From positions 1 to 64,000 of the forward strand of contig NZ_VNHU01000010.1 of assembly GCF_008124785.1 (NCBI RefSeq): a stretch of DNA of 64,000 bases, read 5' to 3'. Positions within the stretch are counted from its first letter, which is position 1. Every line of letters starts with the position of its first letter. Both the position numbers and the translations under genes were made by a program. Under the pieces are notes generated by a model. It did not search any database. It saw only the letters and a list, made by a program, of their open reading frames with translations, and was not told where the DNA came from. The DNA is from Aquimarina intermedia. Its GTDB lineage: Bacteria; Bacteroidota; Bacteroidia; Flavobacteriales; Flavobacteriaceae. Positions 19,647-28,988 of the stretch are shown here, piece after piece.

Positions 19647-20813
19647 CTATGTAGCTGCTTTGTACTCCTTTTTATCAATGACTATCTTAGCTATGATCTC
19701 TTTTAAAATCTCAGAGGTACCTCCTCCAATAGGTCCTAACCTACTATCACGCAATAATCTGGCTAATGGATATTCTTCCATATAACCATATCCCCCAAGC
19801 AACTGTAAACATTCATAGATTACTTCATCAGCCATTTTGGTACCAAGAAGTTTTGACATACTAGCTTCCTTAACCACATAGTCACCGTCATTAAGTCGCT
19901 TGGTAACCGAATAATTGAATTCTTTATTCATTTCAATTTGACTTGCCATTTCGGCCACTTTATGTCGCAATGCCTGAAACTTATCAATCGTCTTACCAAA
20001 AGCCTCACGTTGTGACATGTACTCCAATGTATACTCAAGTGCAAATTCTGCACGCGCATGTGCATTGATACCCATTATCAGACGTTCTAGCGCAAAATGC
20101 TGCATGATATATCCAAAACCTTTATTCTCTTCACCCATCAAATTAGCAGCAGGCACTTTGACATTATCAAAAGCAATCTCACCTGTGTCAGAAGCTTTCC
20201 ATCCTAGTTTATCAAGTTTGGTGGCAGAAATACCGGGAGTTTCTCGATCCATGATAAAGATGCTCATTCCCTTAGCACCTAGCTCAGGCGACGTTTTTGC
20301 CGCTACCACAAGGTAATCACTATATACCCCGTTGGTTATAAAAGTTTTAGAACCGTTGATAATATAATTATCTCCATCCTTTACAGCTGTTGTACGCATT
20401 CCGGCTACGTCAGACCCACCAAAAGGTTCTGTAATAGCTAAACAGCCAATCATTTCACCAGCGATACTTGGGGTAAGATATTTTTCTTTTATACTTGCGT
20501 TCCCCTCTTTATTAACGTGCGTCATCGCCAGATAGGCATGCGCCCACATAGCAGCTGCAAAACCGCCTGAATTAACCTTTTGAAGCTCCTCAAGAAAAAT
20601 CACTGTATAAAACAGGTCCAGATCTAATCCCCCATACTCTTCGGGATATGCGATACCGAAATATCCCATTTCCCCAACTTTTTCCCAGATAAAACGTTCA
20701 ATCGTTCCACTTTTCTCCCATTTATCAACATGAGGAACAACTTCTTTCTGTAAAAATTCTTTAAGACTTTGCCTAAACAGCTCATGCTCTTCTGTAAAAT
20801 ACATACTATTCAT
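19647..20813 (-). CDS. Acyl-CoA dehydrogenase
   Basis: 388 residues with the full acyl-CoA dehydrogenase fold: FAD-binding ITEPFGGSDVAGMRTTA, middle beta domain, and C-terminal helices with QREAFGKTIDKFQALRHKVAEMA and LQLLGGYGYMEEYP. It should oxidise an acyl-CoA to the 2-enoyl-CoA using FAD. The usual catalytic Glu of the YEGT motif is replaced (IGGGTSEI), while a Glu is present in the helix before QREAFG (AEFALEYT). This is the pattern of the isovaleryl/long-chain type; substrate is not defined. The gene stands alone. Confidence 0.93.
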   Translation of the reverse strand: MNSMYFTEEHELFRQSLKEFLQKEVVPHVDKWEKSGTIERFIWEKVGEMGYFGIAYPEEYGGLDLDLFYTVIFLEELQKVNSGGFAAAMWAHAYLAMTHVNKEGNASIKEKYLTPSIAGEMIGCLAITEPFGGSDVAGMRTTAVKDGDNYIINGSKTFITNGVYSDYLVVAAKTSPELGAKGMSIFIMDRETPGISATKLDKLGWKASDTGEIAFDNVKVPAANLMGEENKGFGYIMQHFALERLIMGINAHARAEFALEYTLEYMSQREAFGKTIDKFQALRHKVAEMASQIEMNKEFNYSVTKRLNDGDYVVKEASMSKLLGTKMADEVIYECLQLLGGYGYMEEYPLARLLRDSRLGPIGGGTSEILKEIIAKIVIDKKEYKAAT

Positions 20814-20940
20814 TTGAAGACTTTCTTTAAGTAATTAATTTTACTGTAAACTATGCTATCTTCTCAATCTGGTAATATCTGAGAAATATCCAATAGATCA
20901 TTATGAAATTTGCAAAGGAAACAGCAATTTTTTCCGATTA

Positions 20941-21771
20941 TTATTTTATAGTCAAATATAATGCTATTTTATCTATTTTTTCGAAATGAAACTCCCCTAT
21001 TTTCTCTAATTCCTTAAAATCTTTAATATTACCATTAGCTTTCTGATAGTCTCTTATTCTAATAGCTGACTCAAAGTCGATGTAAGGTACTTTCATAAGA
21101 TCTTTCACAGAAGCACCACTTAAGACTATTCTTTTTTTCAGAGGCGACTGTTTCACCGTATAGTGGCTGAGAATAGAAGTTCTTTGTCTGGTATATAATC
21201 CATGTATATCTTCTAATTGCGTATCACTAACAAAGCCTCCAATTCCTTTCCTATACTTTACAATACGCTCAGCGATAAAATCCGGTATTTTTAGTTCGGT
21301 AATTAAAGTTTCTGAAGTAACCGTATTGAGTTCTTTTTTCTGATCAAAACTCAAAACACTATTTTGAGTTCTTTTCTGAACATTCTTAAAAATCGGAAAC
21401 TTGAATAAAGGTGCTATTTGAATGAGTAAGCTATCCGGGATCAACGTAACCTTTTTAAATTCAGCCGGAGAATTGACCCATTGCCCCTTGGCGCGATAAC
21501 TTCTTAATCGTTCTAAGTGTTCTGGAGAAAGCCCTAAAACATATCCTTTATAATCCGATATAAAGTTTGGATTAAACGGTTTTAACCAGCGTTTAGATTC
21601 TTTTTCCTGTGTAGCTACGCATTTCAGAGAATCTATGTATGATTGATGCTCTATATCTAATGCAAAACTTAGCTTGGAATCATTGGTGGTTTTAAAGAAG
21701 TATATAAATAAACTATATACAAAGAGCACTACTGAAAAAACAAAAATCCCATTTCGAAAACGATAATTCAT
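20941..21771 (-). CDS. Membrane-anchored helix-hairpin-helix (ComEA-like) protein
   Basis: 276 residues from the ATG at 21771. It has one N-terminal membrane segment (GIFVFSVVLFVYSLFIYFF), a mostly polar middle, and three helix-hairpin-helix units resembling ComEA/T2SK-type repeats: around residues 83-115, LNTVTSETLITELKIPDFIAERIV, and LSGASVKDLMKVPYIDFESAIRI. Such domains bind DNA non-specifically; a role in DNA uptake or repair is inferred. The frame is open to another ATG at 21795, but both lie in or beside the terminator hairpin of the upstream symporter gene, and the U-tract of that terminator encodes residues of the membrane helix. Confidence 0.85.
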   Translation of the reverse strand: MNYRFRNGIFVFSVVLFVYSLFIYFFKTTNDSKLSFALDIEHQSYIDSLKCVATQEKESKRWLKPFNPNFISDYKGYVLGLSPEHLERLRSYRAKGQWVNSPAEFKKVTLIPDSLLIQIAPLFKFPIFKNVQKRTQNSVLSFDQKKELNTVTSETLITELKIPDFIAERIVKYRKGIGGFVSDTQLEDIHGLYTRQRTSILSHYTVKQSPLKKRIVLSGASVKDLMKVPYIDFESAIRIRDYQKANGNIKDFKELEKIGEFHFEKIDKIALYLTIK

Positions 21772-21786
21772 TTCGAAATGGGATTT
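21738..21786 (-). terminator. Terminator of the AGCS symporter gene, overlapping the next gene's start
   Basis: A perfect 16-bp stem (21744-21759 with 21771-21786) with an 11-base loop, then T5GT6 on the minus strand. It begins 35 bases after the symporter stop. The HHH gene's ATG at 21769-21771 lies at the loop border, so the terminator is embedded in coding sequence. Confidence 0.8.
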
Positions 21787-21820
21787 GATACGCATAGTAA
21801 TTGATTTATTGAATTGTCAT

Positions 21821-23458
21821 TTACACTTCGAATTCATCAACACCATCTTCGATCGCGTCTTTTTTCAATTTAATTGCGTTATTATATTTAATCAATTCTT
21901 TACGCACTTTTGGCGTTAAGAGCAGTACTCCAATGATATTTGGTACCACCATAGCAAAGATCATCGCATCTGAAAAATCAATTACAGACCCTAAACTGAT
22001 AGATGCTCCTACCACTACAAACACCAAAAATAATAACTTGTATACCAAGTCAGAAATTTTTCCTTTTCCAAAAAGATATACCCAACCTTGCATCCCATAA
22101 TAGGACCATGAGATCATTGTAGAAAAAGCAAAAAGGATTACTGCTATTGTTAAGACTATAGAAAAATTAGGAATAACAGTATCAAAAGCTGTCGCTGTTA
22201 GCTCTACCCCTTCAGTAATTTCTGTTCCATATTCTAAGAATCCTGCATCGAAGTTAGTAATTATGATAACGAGTGCAGTCATAGTACAAATTACTACCGT
22301 ATCGACAAAAGGTTCTAATAAGGCTACTATACCTTCACTTGCAGGATATTTAGTACGGACAGCAGAATGTGCTATTGCCGCTGATCCCACTCCTGCTTCA
22401 TTAGAGAAAGCACCTCTACGAATACCCTGAATCATTACACCAATCAAACCTCCTGCAATTCCTAGTCCTGAAAAAGCACCTTCAAAAATTAAACCGAATG
22501 CAGCTCCTATATGCACATAATTAACTGCTAGAATAACCAATGCCGCTAATACATAAATCCCAGCCATAAATGGAACTATCTTCTCCGTAACGGATGCTAT
22601 CCTTTTGATACCTCCAATTATCACTACGGCAACAAGAACAGCCATAGCGAGACCAAAATAAAGACCCGTGTTACCTCCTGTCAAACCTGTCAACTCTACA
22701 AATTGAGCTGCAGCCTGATTTGCTTGAAACATGTTACCGCCTCCAAACGATCCGCCAATTACGAAAATAGCAAAAAGTACTGCAAGCACTTTACCGAGTC
22801 CTGCCATATTCTTTTCCGCCAGACCTTTTTTAAGATAATACATCGGACCACCATATACGGTTCCATCAGGACCAACATCTCTATACTTAACTCCAAGCGT
22901 ACATTCTGCAAATTTTGAAGCCATACCTAACAATCCAGCTAAAATCATCCAAAAAGTTGCTCCCGGACCCCCAATAGATAATGCTACAGCAACTCCGGCT
23001 ATGTTACCTAAACCTACAGTAGCAGAAAGCGCCGCTGTTAAGGCTTGAAAATGTGAAACTTCTCCGTCAGCACTTTCATCTCTGATAGTATCAGGAATAT
23101 CTCCATCTACCGCTACCGCCGCTATACCATCTTCTCCATATAATTCTTTGGCACCGTGCTTCTCAATGTCTTCATATTTACCACGAACGACATTAATTGC
23201 TGTAAAAAATCCACTAAAATTGATAAATTTAAAATAAACTGTAAAGTATGTTGCTCCACCTATCAATACTATAAGTACCCAGGGAATTTGAAACTCTTCG
23301 GAAAACGGGATTTCGTAGAAGATTAAATCAACAAACCAACTGGTATATTTTGAAAAAGTTACATCGATTTGTTCAGAAAAAGTCAAAACCTTTTCTTCTT
23401 GGGCAAAATTTATAAAAGGAATAATAAATGTTAGAATTGAAAGAAGAATTCTCTTCAT
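21821..23458 (-). CDS. Sodium:alanine symporter family protein (AGCS)
   Basis: 545 residues with about ten hydrophobic segments. The family motif region LSATVGLGNIAGVAVALSIGGPGATFWM and GIRRGAFSNEAGVGSAAIAHSA identify the alanine/glycine:cation symporters. It should import alanine or glycine with Na+ across the inner membrane. Like other flavobacterial members it begins with a signal-peptide-like stretch (ILTFIIPFINFAQ) and a periplasmic N-terminal segment before the first conserved helix. A strong terminator follows. Confidence 0.95.
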   Translation of the reverse strand: MKRILLSILTFIIPFINFAQEEKVLTFSEQIDVTFSKYTSWFVDLIFYEIPFSEEFQIPWVLIVLIGGATYFTVYFKFINFSGFFTAINVVRGKYEDIEKHGAKELYGEDGIAAVAVDGDIPDTIRDESADGEVSHFQALTAALSATVGLGNIAGVAVALSIGGPGATFWMILAGLLGMASKFAECTLGVKYRDVGPDGTVYGGPMYYLKKGLAEKNMAGLGKVLAVLFAIFVIGGSFGGGNMFQANQAAAQFVELTGLTGGNTGLYFGLAMAVLVAVVIIGGIKRIASVTEKIVPFMAGIYVLAALVILAVNYVHIGAAFGLIFEGAFSGLGIAGGLIGVMIQGIRRGAFSNEAGVGSAAIAHSAVRTKYPASEGIVALLEPFVDTVVICTMTALVIIITNFDAGFLEYGTEITEGVELTATAFDTVIPNFSIVLTIAVILFAFSTMISWSYYGMQGWVYLFGKGKISDLVYKLLFLVFVVVGASISLGSVIDFSDAMIFAMVVPNIIGVLLLTPKVRKELIKYNNAIKLKKDAIEDGVDEFEV

Positions 23459-23558
23459 GATCTGTATATTAATTTAGAATTATTTATGAATGAAGTGAGC
23501 AAGATGCTAAAAAAAACAGTTGTTTACAACGTTTAAGGAGTTAAATGTTTATATATTG

Positions 23559-24566
23559 TTAAATATTAAATTGTTTGTTCAATAAATTGACTTGTTCCGG
23601 TCTTCCCAGGACTACTACTTTTGAGCCGGGTTTCAATAAAGTATCGGCCTCCGGGTTCACTACATACTCGCCCTCCGGTGATTTATATCCAATGATTGTA
23701 CATCCTGTCTTAGATCGCATATCGATGCTTCGTATGGTTTTAGGTTGTTCATCGTCGAACATCTTTTCAAATGAAATTTCTTCGATATTAATGGACTTCT
23801 TTCCTATAATGGATAAATTATCTAAAAACTCTATCAAATCGGGAACTACAACCAAGGACGCCATGTGATCTCCACCGATACGATCCGGCATGATCACGTT
23901 ATCAGCTCCTGCCAATCTAATTTTTTTATAGGATGTATCTTGAGAAGCTCTACTAATTATTTTTAGGTCTTTATTTATTTGCCTTGCGGACAAGACAATA
24001 AACAAATTATCCGCATCTTCTGGCAGGGTACAAATAAGGGTAGATGCTGTTTTAATTCCTGCTTCTAGCAATACTTCATCCTCTGTGGCGTTTCCTTCCA
24101 AAAAAAGAAGCTCCTCACTCTGATACTTATCAATAACTTGTCGATCGTTTTCAACAATTATAAAGCGTTTATTATACGCCAAAAGTTTATCAGCAGCTTG
24201 CTTTCCATTTCGTCCGTAACCGATAATAATTATATGATCATTAAGTGCTTGTATCATTTTTTTAAGTTTTCTGTATTGCATATTATAAGGATCGCTCTTA
24301 TTCACAATATATTCTGTAATTACAGAGACTGCATAGGCAAATATAGTTACACTTGTTGCGATTAAAAAGACGGTAAACAACTTAGCAGTTGCATCCAAAG
24401 GCTGCACCTCTCCAAATCCAACGGTGGACATCGTGATCACTGTCATATACAGCGCATCTATCCATGTATAATTAGAAAAGAAACGAAATCCAAAAACTCC
24501 TACTATAACAACTACAATAAGTAACGTTATGGCGATATATATTCTTGATTTGAAATACTTAATCAT
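23559..24566 (-). CDS. Potassium channel protein with TrkA-N/TrkA-C (RCK) domains
   Basis: 335 residues. Two membrane helices flank a pore loop with the K+ selectivity filter TVGFG (48-52). A Rossmann-type RCK domain follows (IIIGYGRNGKQAADKL near residue 115, ENDRQVIDKY), then a TrkA-C domain with the C-terminal VVLGRPEQVNLLNKQF. It is a two-TM ligand-gated K+ channel of the Kch/MthK type. It is the last gene of a three-gene unit: only two bases separate it from the PspC-like gene. Confidence 0.93.
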   Translation of the reverse strand: MIKYFKSRIYIAITLLIVVVIVGVFGFRFFSNYTWIDALYMTVITMSTVGFGEVQPLDATAKLFTVFLIATSVTIFAYAVSVITEYIVNKSDPYNMQYRKLKKMIQALNDHIIIIGYGRNGKQAADKLLAYNKRFIIVENDRQVIDKYQSEELLFLEGNATEDEVLLEAGIKTASTLICTLPEDADNLFIVLSARQINKDLKIISRASQDTSYKKIRLAGADNVIMPDRIGGDHMASLVVVPDLIEFLDNLSIIGKKSINIEEISFEKMFDDEQPKTIRSIDMRSKTGCTIIGYKSPEGEYVVNPEADTLLKPGSKVVVLGRPEQVNLLNKQFNI

Positions 24567-24568
24567 TC

Positions 24569-24790
24569 TTATAGGTCAAAAACTGAAGTTCGTTTAGTGT
24601 ACACTAAATCTTTTAATTTGAGCCAAAAAGCCATTGTAAGATAGAATACAAATCCCAATCCTGCAGTGGCAAAGGTTGCATATATAAAAAACAAACGCAC
24701 ATTTTTAGCACGTATTCCTAGACGATCTGCTAATCGACTGGACACATAAAAACCATTTCTTTCTAAATAAAGTCTAAGATTATATAGCAT
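24569..24790 (-). CDS. PspC domain-containing small membrane protein
   Basis: 73 residues. The N-terminal SRLADRLGIRAKNVRLFFIYATFAT followed by one membrane helix (AGLGFVFYLTMAFWLKL) is the PspC pattern. PspC-type proteins sense or relieve envelope stress in other bacteria; no pspA/B is nearby. It lies between DUF2851 and the K+ channel gene, with tight spacing on both sides, so all three are co-transcribed. Confidence 0.85.
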   Translation of the reverse strand: MLYNLRLYLERNGFYVSSRLADRLGIRAKNVRLFFIYATFATAGLGFVFYLTMAFWLKLKDLVYTKRTSVFDL

Positions 24791-24812
24791 GTCGCAAAAT
24801 AATTATAATCTA

Positions 24813-26102
24813 TCAAACTGAATACTGGTTTAAAAAATAATTTCCAAAGGCACATTGCAAACATTTTTTTTTGACACAGTACTGTGATTTAAGCTGTAGA
24901 TATGCTTGTGAATCCATCGCATTCTCCATACTCATTCCGGATTTTTCGAATTCCCTGATTACCGTATTTTTCTCCGGCTGTAATGACTCCATAATCGAAA
25001 GTAGTTTGGAATGATCTTCTACACCCCGACTTCTATTATAAGCAAATAGAAAGGGAACCACTACATTCATCACAAGAAGATCAATAAAGCTTTTGGAAGT
25101 TTGCTTTACATTTCGTTTTGAAACTTTTCCAAAGGTATAATGCCTTTCCCAATACGAAGAGGTTTTTACGCTAAAGGCATCATAGAATTGCCCTAAACTA
25201 TCACACGTAGTCACTATAGTAAATAATTGATTGTGCTTTGAAAGCAAGGCGGCTAATTGCGACAATCTAATGGTTGGAAAGTTTTGAGGACGTAGTCTAA
25301 AGAATTCTGCAGACAACAGGCCTTCCTGAGATAATTTATGCTTATGCTTTAGAAATGCATACTCACGTTGGAGCTCCTGATAATACGGATCCTCAATCTC
25401 TACGGTCAATAATTTAAGCTGCCCAAAGAACAGAGCTTCTAATTGCATAGGACGCTTACTATATTTTTTAATCAAGTTGTATGGAAAGGAATTCACCATT
25501 GCTGCAAAAGCTTCTCCATTGGCATTTAACCCAAAACCTTTTGCTATCATTTTGTAGAGAACGGCCTCCCAATCGTTATGTGTATTCTTAGTCAACGCAA
25601 AAATAACTTCACTTTTCTGAAGAAGTCGTTCTATATATACTTGTTTTTTCCAGCGAATAATATTAAACTCGGGAACTTGGCTCAATAATTTCGCGCAGGT
25701 CAGCCATGTAGATTTCTCTTTGGAAAGCACTAAGTTTTCATAGGCAGCAAACACCTCGGGATCTACTAACTCCTTTAGTTCAAGTGCTGGTATTTTGGAA
25801 TTATCTTTTCTATAAATTGCTACATCATCCTCCCAAACGACATGTAAGATAACATTGTCATAGTTTTTGTCCGTTTCATGACCATGAATATACCAATCGC
25901 TGGATTTAATGTGAATTTCCACATTGCCGGCCCACTTTTGATCATCGATAAATAAAGAACTATTAAAAAAGTCTGAACCAGAATTTTCAGTATTGTGACT
26001 TCCTACAGATAGAATTTGAAGCGAAGACCCGTCTGTCGTCTTTAAATCGTTTGATCGAATCTTATTATACTTCCAAATGTAATGCAGAAAATCTTCTTTC
26101 AT
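24813..26102 (-). CDS. DUF2851 family protein
   Basis: 429 residues, soluble, no signal. The N-terminus MKEDFLHYIWKYNKI, the GNVEIHIKSSDWYIHGH segment (around residues 75-95) and the C-terminal CVKKKCLQCAFGNYFL with four cysteines are typical of DUF2851, a Bacteroidota-enriched family of unknown function. The HIKSSDWYIH...HVVWE region resembles a nuclease-like core, but I cannot assign catalysis. First gene of the operon with PspC-like and K+ channel genes. Confidence 0.85.
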   Translation of the reverse strand: MKEDFLHYIWKYNKIRSNDLKTTDGSSLQILSVGSHNTENSGSDFFNSSLFIDDQKWAGNVEIHIKSSDWYIHGHETDKNYDNVILHVVWEDDVAIYRKDNSKIPALELKELVDPEVFAAYENLVLSKEKSTWLTCAKLLSQVPEFNIIRWKKQVYIERLLQKSEVIFALTKNTHNDWEAVLYKMIAKGFGLNANGEAFAAMVNSFPYNLIKKYSKRPMQLEALFFGQLKLLTVEIEDPYYQELQREYAFLKHKHKLSQEGLLSAEFFRLRPQNFPTIRLSQLAALLSKHNQLFTIVTTCDSLGQFYDAFSVKTSSYWERHYTFGKVSKRNVKQTSKSFIDLLVMNVVVPFLFAYNRSRGVEDHSKLLSIMESLQPEKNTVIREFEKSGMSMENAMDSQAYLQLKSQYCVKKKCLQCAFGNYFLNQYSV

Positions 26103-26362
26103 CTAAAAATCTAATTACCAGCCATTACATAGGTACAACTATTTTAAATATTTTATATTTTTAATGTCCACCTTTTTAATTCTGACCTATAAAAATTGTG
26201 TTTTAACGTCGTTCAATTACGGTTAAAATGTACTAATGGTAAGATAATTTGTATTATTGGAATGCAAAATTATAAATACAATTACGAATTTTGTAGTAAT
26301 TGATATAAGTCACAAATAGATTTATACAACCTATACTTAGTTGAGTTTGTGTTAGGTTATTG

Positions 26363-26389
26363 ATGGTTGCCATTCCACATGGCAACCAT
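26363..26389. terminator. Hairpin directly after the AraC-type gene
   Basis: Perfect 11-bp arms (ATGGTTGCCAT/ATGGCAACCAT) around a five-base loop, one base past the stop codon of the minus-strand regulator. On the minus strand no T-run follows, so as its terminator it would be weak; the T-rich side faces the plus strand. The remaining 26103-26362 stretch shows no gene. Confidence 0.45.
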
Positions 26390-26390
26390 T

Positions 26391-27377
26391 TTATTTTGAC
26401 AACAATCCGTCAGGAAATACATTGAACTTATTGTAAAATGCTTTTCTGAATTTGGATGAATTTGAATAATTGAGCATATTCATCACTTCTTTAACTGCCA
26501 ACCCTTCAGAAAAGACCATCGTATATGCCGATTCTAAACGCTTATTATTAAAATATTCCAAGGGAGTCTGATCATGAATTTCTTTAAACATATTAAAAAA
26601 ATTGGTTCGGCTCATGTGTGCCATAACCGCCAATTGATCCACTCCCACGAAGGGTTCGAATAAGTTATTCTCAAGATAGTGACTAATTTTATAAATACTT
26701 CCTACTTGGTTAGCATTGATTGCAAATGGACTATTATCACTATCAAATTTTATAATATCTTTCCAAAAGGTTTCTAGTAAATGGATCCCTCTAGCTACAA
26801 AATACAACTCGTTTTCAACCGTATCATATGCGGGAGTAACAATTTGATCAAAAAGGACGGACTGTCTGTAAGAAAGATAAAACTTATCAATAAACTGATG
26901 TGAGTGTCGTATGTAAGTGTTCAAGTTTTGCGCTGTAGTATTATTTTTCATAAAATAGGACTTCGTATAAGAGCTCTTAAGCACTATCATTGTTGAGCGA
27001 ATCTCAGCCCCCTTTGGTATTAACACACGTTCTCCTCGTGTAGCATCCATACATCGCATATTACCGGGTGTATACGTATCACTATAATTACTAACAATCG
27101 ACTCATTGTCTAAGGAATGTGTTAGTGCATATTTTCTAAAATGTAGAATTACGTCATTCTCGTTTATCGGATTTCTAATAAATTCCAGATCATCATTTGC
27201 TTTGTAATTATTAATTAACAAATAAACATCTGGAGAAATTTTATAATATGATAGGTACCCCTCGCCTATTTCCGGAGGAAAATGAATACAAACATCAGTC
27301 CCTTCAGGATCTAATTGATCCCTAAAGTAATTACTCAATTTATCTAAATCTGAAAAGTCAAAACTATACTGTTGCAT
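26391..27377 (-). CDS. AraC family transcriptional regulator
   Basis: 328 residues. The C-terminal 100 residues form the two helix-turn-helix units of AraC proteins: LAVMAHMSRTNFFNMFKEIHDQTPLEYFNNKRLESA and VKEVMNMLNYSNSSKFRKAFYNKFNVFP. The N-terminal 220 residues are not a recognisable sugar-binding domain and probably form the effector or dimerisation domain. It is flanked by unrelated genes, so the target is unknown. Confidence 0.9.
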   Translation of the reverse strand: MQQYSFDFSDLDKLSNYFRDQLDPEGTDVCIHFPPEIGEGYLSYYKISPDVYLLINNYKANDDLEFIRNPINENDVILHFRKYALTHSLDNESIVSNYSDTYTPGNMRCMDATRGERVLIPKGAEIRSTMIVLKSSYTKSYFMKNNTTAQNLNTYIRHSHQFIDKFYLSYRQSVLFDQIVTPAYDTVENELYFVARGIHLLETFWKDIIKFDSDNSPFAINANQVGSIYKISHYLENNLFEPFVGVDQLAVMAHMSRTNFFNMFKEIHDQTPLEYFNNKRLESAYTMVFSEGLAVKEVMNMLNYSNSSKFRKAFYNKFNVFPDGLLSK

Positions 27378-27463
27378 GAATGGTAAACGTATTGATTACT
27401 TTATTATTGGACGTTTCTAACCCTTTAAAGTTACGTTCACTTTGCAAAATCAAAAATGAAAAA

Positions 27464-27500
27464 ACCCCACACTACTCTTTGATAAGAATACTAATGGGGT
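27464..27500 (-). terminator. Terminator of the PLP/CBS gene
   Basis: On the minus strand ACCCCA pairs with TGGGGT (seven pairs including a G-T) around a long loop, followed by six T residues. Located 28-64 bases after the stop at 27528. Confidence 0.5.
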
Positions 27501-27527
27501 AATCTATTAATTCTTAAATATATAAAA

Positions 27528-28886
27528 TTAATTCATATGATTTATAATATCCGATTTGGTGATGATTTGAAAAGTATTACCCGATTTTATAAGCACCGCA
27601 GAATTGCCATTTTTAATTTGTTTGGCAATTGCATCAATGGAAACCGTATCTTCTAATTCAGGGTATTTACCATTCATTATAGCTTTAATAGGCGTATCAG
27701 TATTTTTACCATTCTCAATAAATGCTGAGAACAACGCACCTTCATCCACTGATCCTACGAAGCCCTCACTATCCGTAACTGGCATTTGAGAAATGTTATG
27801 GGTACGCATTCTCTCAATAGCATGCGATACCAATTCTTCTGTTTTTACTGTTACTAAGCTTTTATTCTTGTGTGTTTCTAATAAATCTTTTGCTGTAGAA
27901 ACATCTGCTTCTAAGAAGCCACGTTCTCGCATCCAGTCATCGTTAAACATTTTACCCACATAACGACTTCCATGATCATGAAACAGCACGACTACTACGT
28001 CATCTTTGGTAAAATTCTCTTTTAACTGTAAGACACCTTTGATTGCAGCGCCCGCACTATTGCCCAAGAACATACCTTCTTCTTTTGCCAAGCGCTGGGT
28101 GTAAACTGCTGCATCCTTATCGGTTACCTTAACAAACCCATCAATAATTGAAAAATCTACATTTTTCGGCAATATATCTTCCCCAATACCTTCTGTGATA
28201 TAAGAGTAAATTTCGTTTTCGTCAAAAACTCCGGTTTCATGATATTTTTTGAATACCGATCCGTAAGTATCTACGCCCCAAATTTTAATATTTGGATTCT
28301 TTTCTTTGAGATATTTCCCAACTCCAGATATCGTCCCACCTGTTCCTACACCAACAATAAAGTGTGTTATTTTACCTTCAGTTTGCTCCCAAATTTCAGG
28401 TCCCGTACTTTCATAATGCGCCTTTGCATTTGATGGGTTGTCATATTGATTAACGTACCATGAGTTAGGAGTTTCTTCCGCTAATCTTTTAGAAACTGAG
28501 TAATACGATCTTGGATCATCCGGTTCTACATTGGTTGGACACACCATAACTTTGGCTCCTACCGCACGTAGAATGTCCATTTTTTCTTTAGACTGTTTAT
28601 CAGCCATTACGCAGATTAACTTATAACCTTTAACAATAGCTACCAACGCTAATCCCATTCCGGTATTTCCGGAAGTACCTTCGATAATAGTTCCGCCGGG
28701 TTGCAATCTTCCATCGGCTTCGGCATCTTCAATCATTTTGAGCGCCATTCGATCCTTAACAGAATTCCCTGGATTAAACGTTTCATATTTTGCTAAAATC
28801 AAAGCATCAACATCCTTCACCAAGGCATTCATTTTTACCATAGGTGTATCCCCAATTGTCTCTAATATATTCTTTGCGTACTTCAC
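27528..28886 (-). CDS. PLP-dependent cystathionine beta-synthase/cysteine synthase-like enzyme with CBS domain pair
   Basis: 452 residues. The N-terminal 320 residues are a fold-type II PLP enzyme: NPGNSVKDRMA with the PLP lysine at 44, EGTSGNTGMGLAL, and the phosphate loop GVGTGGTISGVGKYLK. The C-terminal 120 residues hold two CBS motifs (VSHAIERMRTHNISQMPV and the second repeat). This architecture is that of cystathionine beta-synthase, which joins serine and homocysteine; a cysteine synthase role is also possible. The start codon is GTG (no ATG precedes it); the family N-terminus fits. CBS domains suggest nucleotide or SAM control. Confidence 0.92.
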   Translation of the reverse strand: MKYAKNILETIGDTPMVKMNALVKDVDALILAKYETFNPGNSVKDRMALKMIEDAEADGRLQPGGTIIEGTSGNTGMGLALVAIVKGYKLICVMADKQSKEKMDILRAVGAKVMVCPTNVEPDDPRSYYSVSKRLAEETPNSWYVNQYDNPSNAKAHYESTGPEIWEQTEGKITHFIVGVGTGGTISGVGKYLKEKNPNIKIWGVDTYGSVFKKYHETGVFDENEIYSYITEGIGEDILPKNVDFSIIDGFVKVTDKDAAVYTQRLAKEEGMFLGNSAGAAIKGVLQLKENFTKDDVVVVLFHDHGSRYVGKMFNDDWMRERGFLEADVSTAKDLLETHKNKSLVTVKTEELVSHAIERMRTHNISQMPVTDSEGFVGSVDEGALFSAFIENGKNTDTPIKAIMNGKYPELEDTVSIDAIAKQIKNGNSAVLIKSGNTFQIITKSDIINHMN

Positions 28887-28935
28887 TCTTTATATTTTGA
28901 ATTTTATACGATCCAATCACCGTATATTGATCGTG

Positions 28936-28966
28936 CAAAGATACAAAGTAGTTTATCCACTAACAA
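28936..28966 (-). promoter_or_regulatory. Promoter of the PLP/CBS gene
   Basis: TTG (28964-28966), 20-base spacer and TATCTTTG (28936-28943) on the minus strand, about 50 bases before the GTG start. Good consensus match. Confidence 0.65.
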
Positions 28967-28988
28967 TTTTTAACGTATAATCCCCTAG

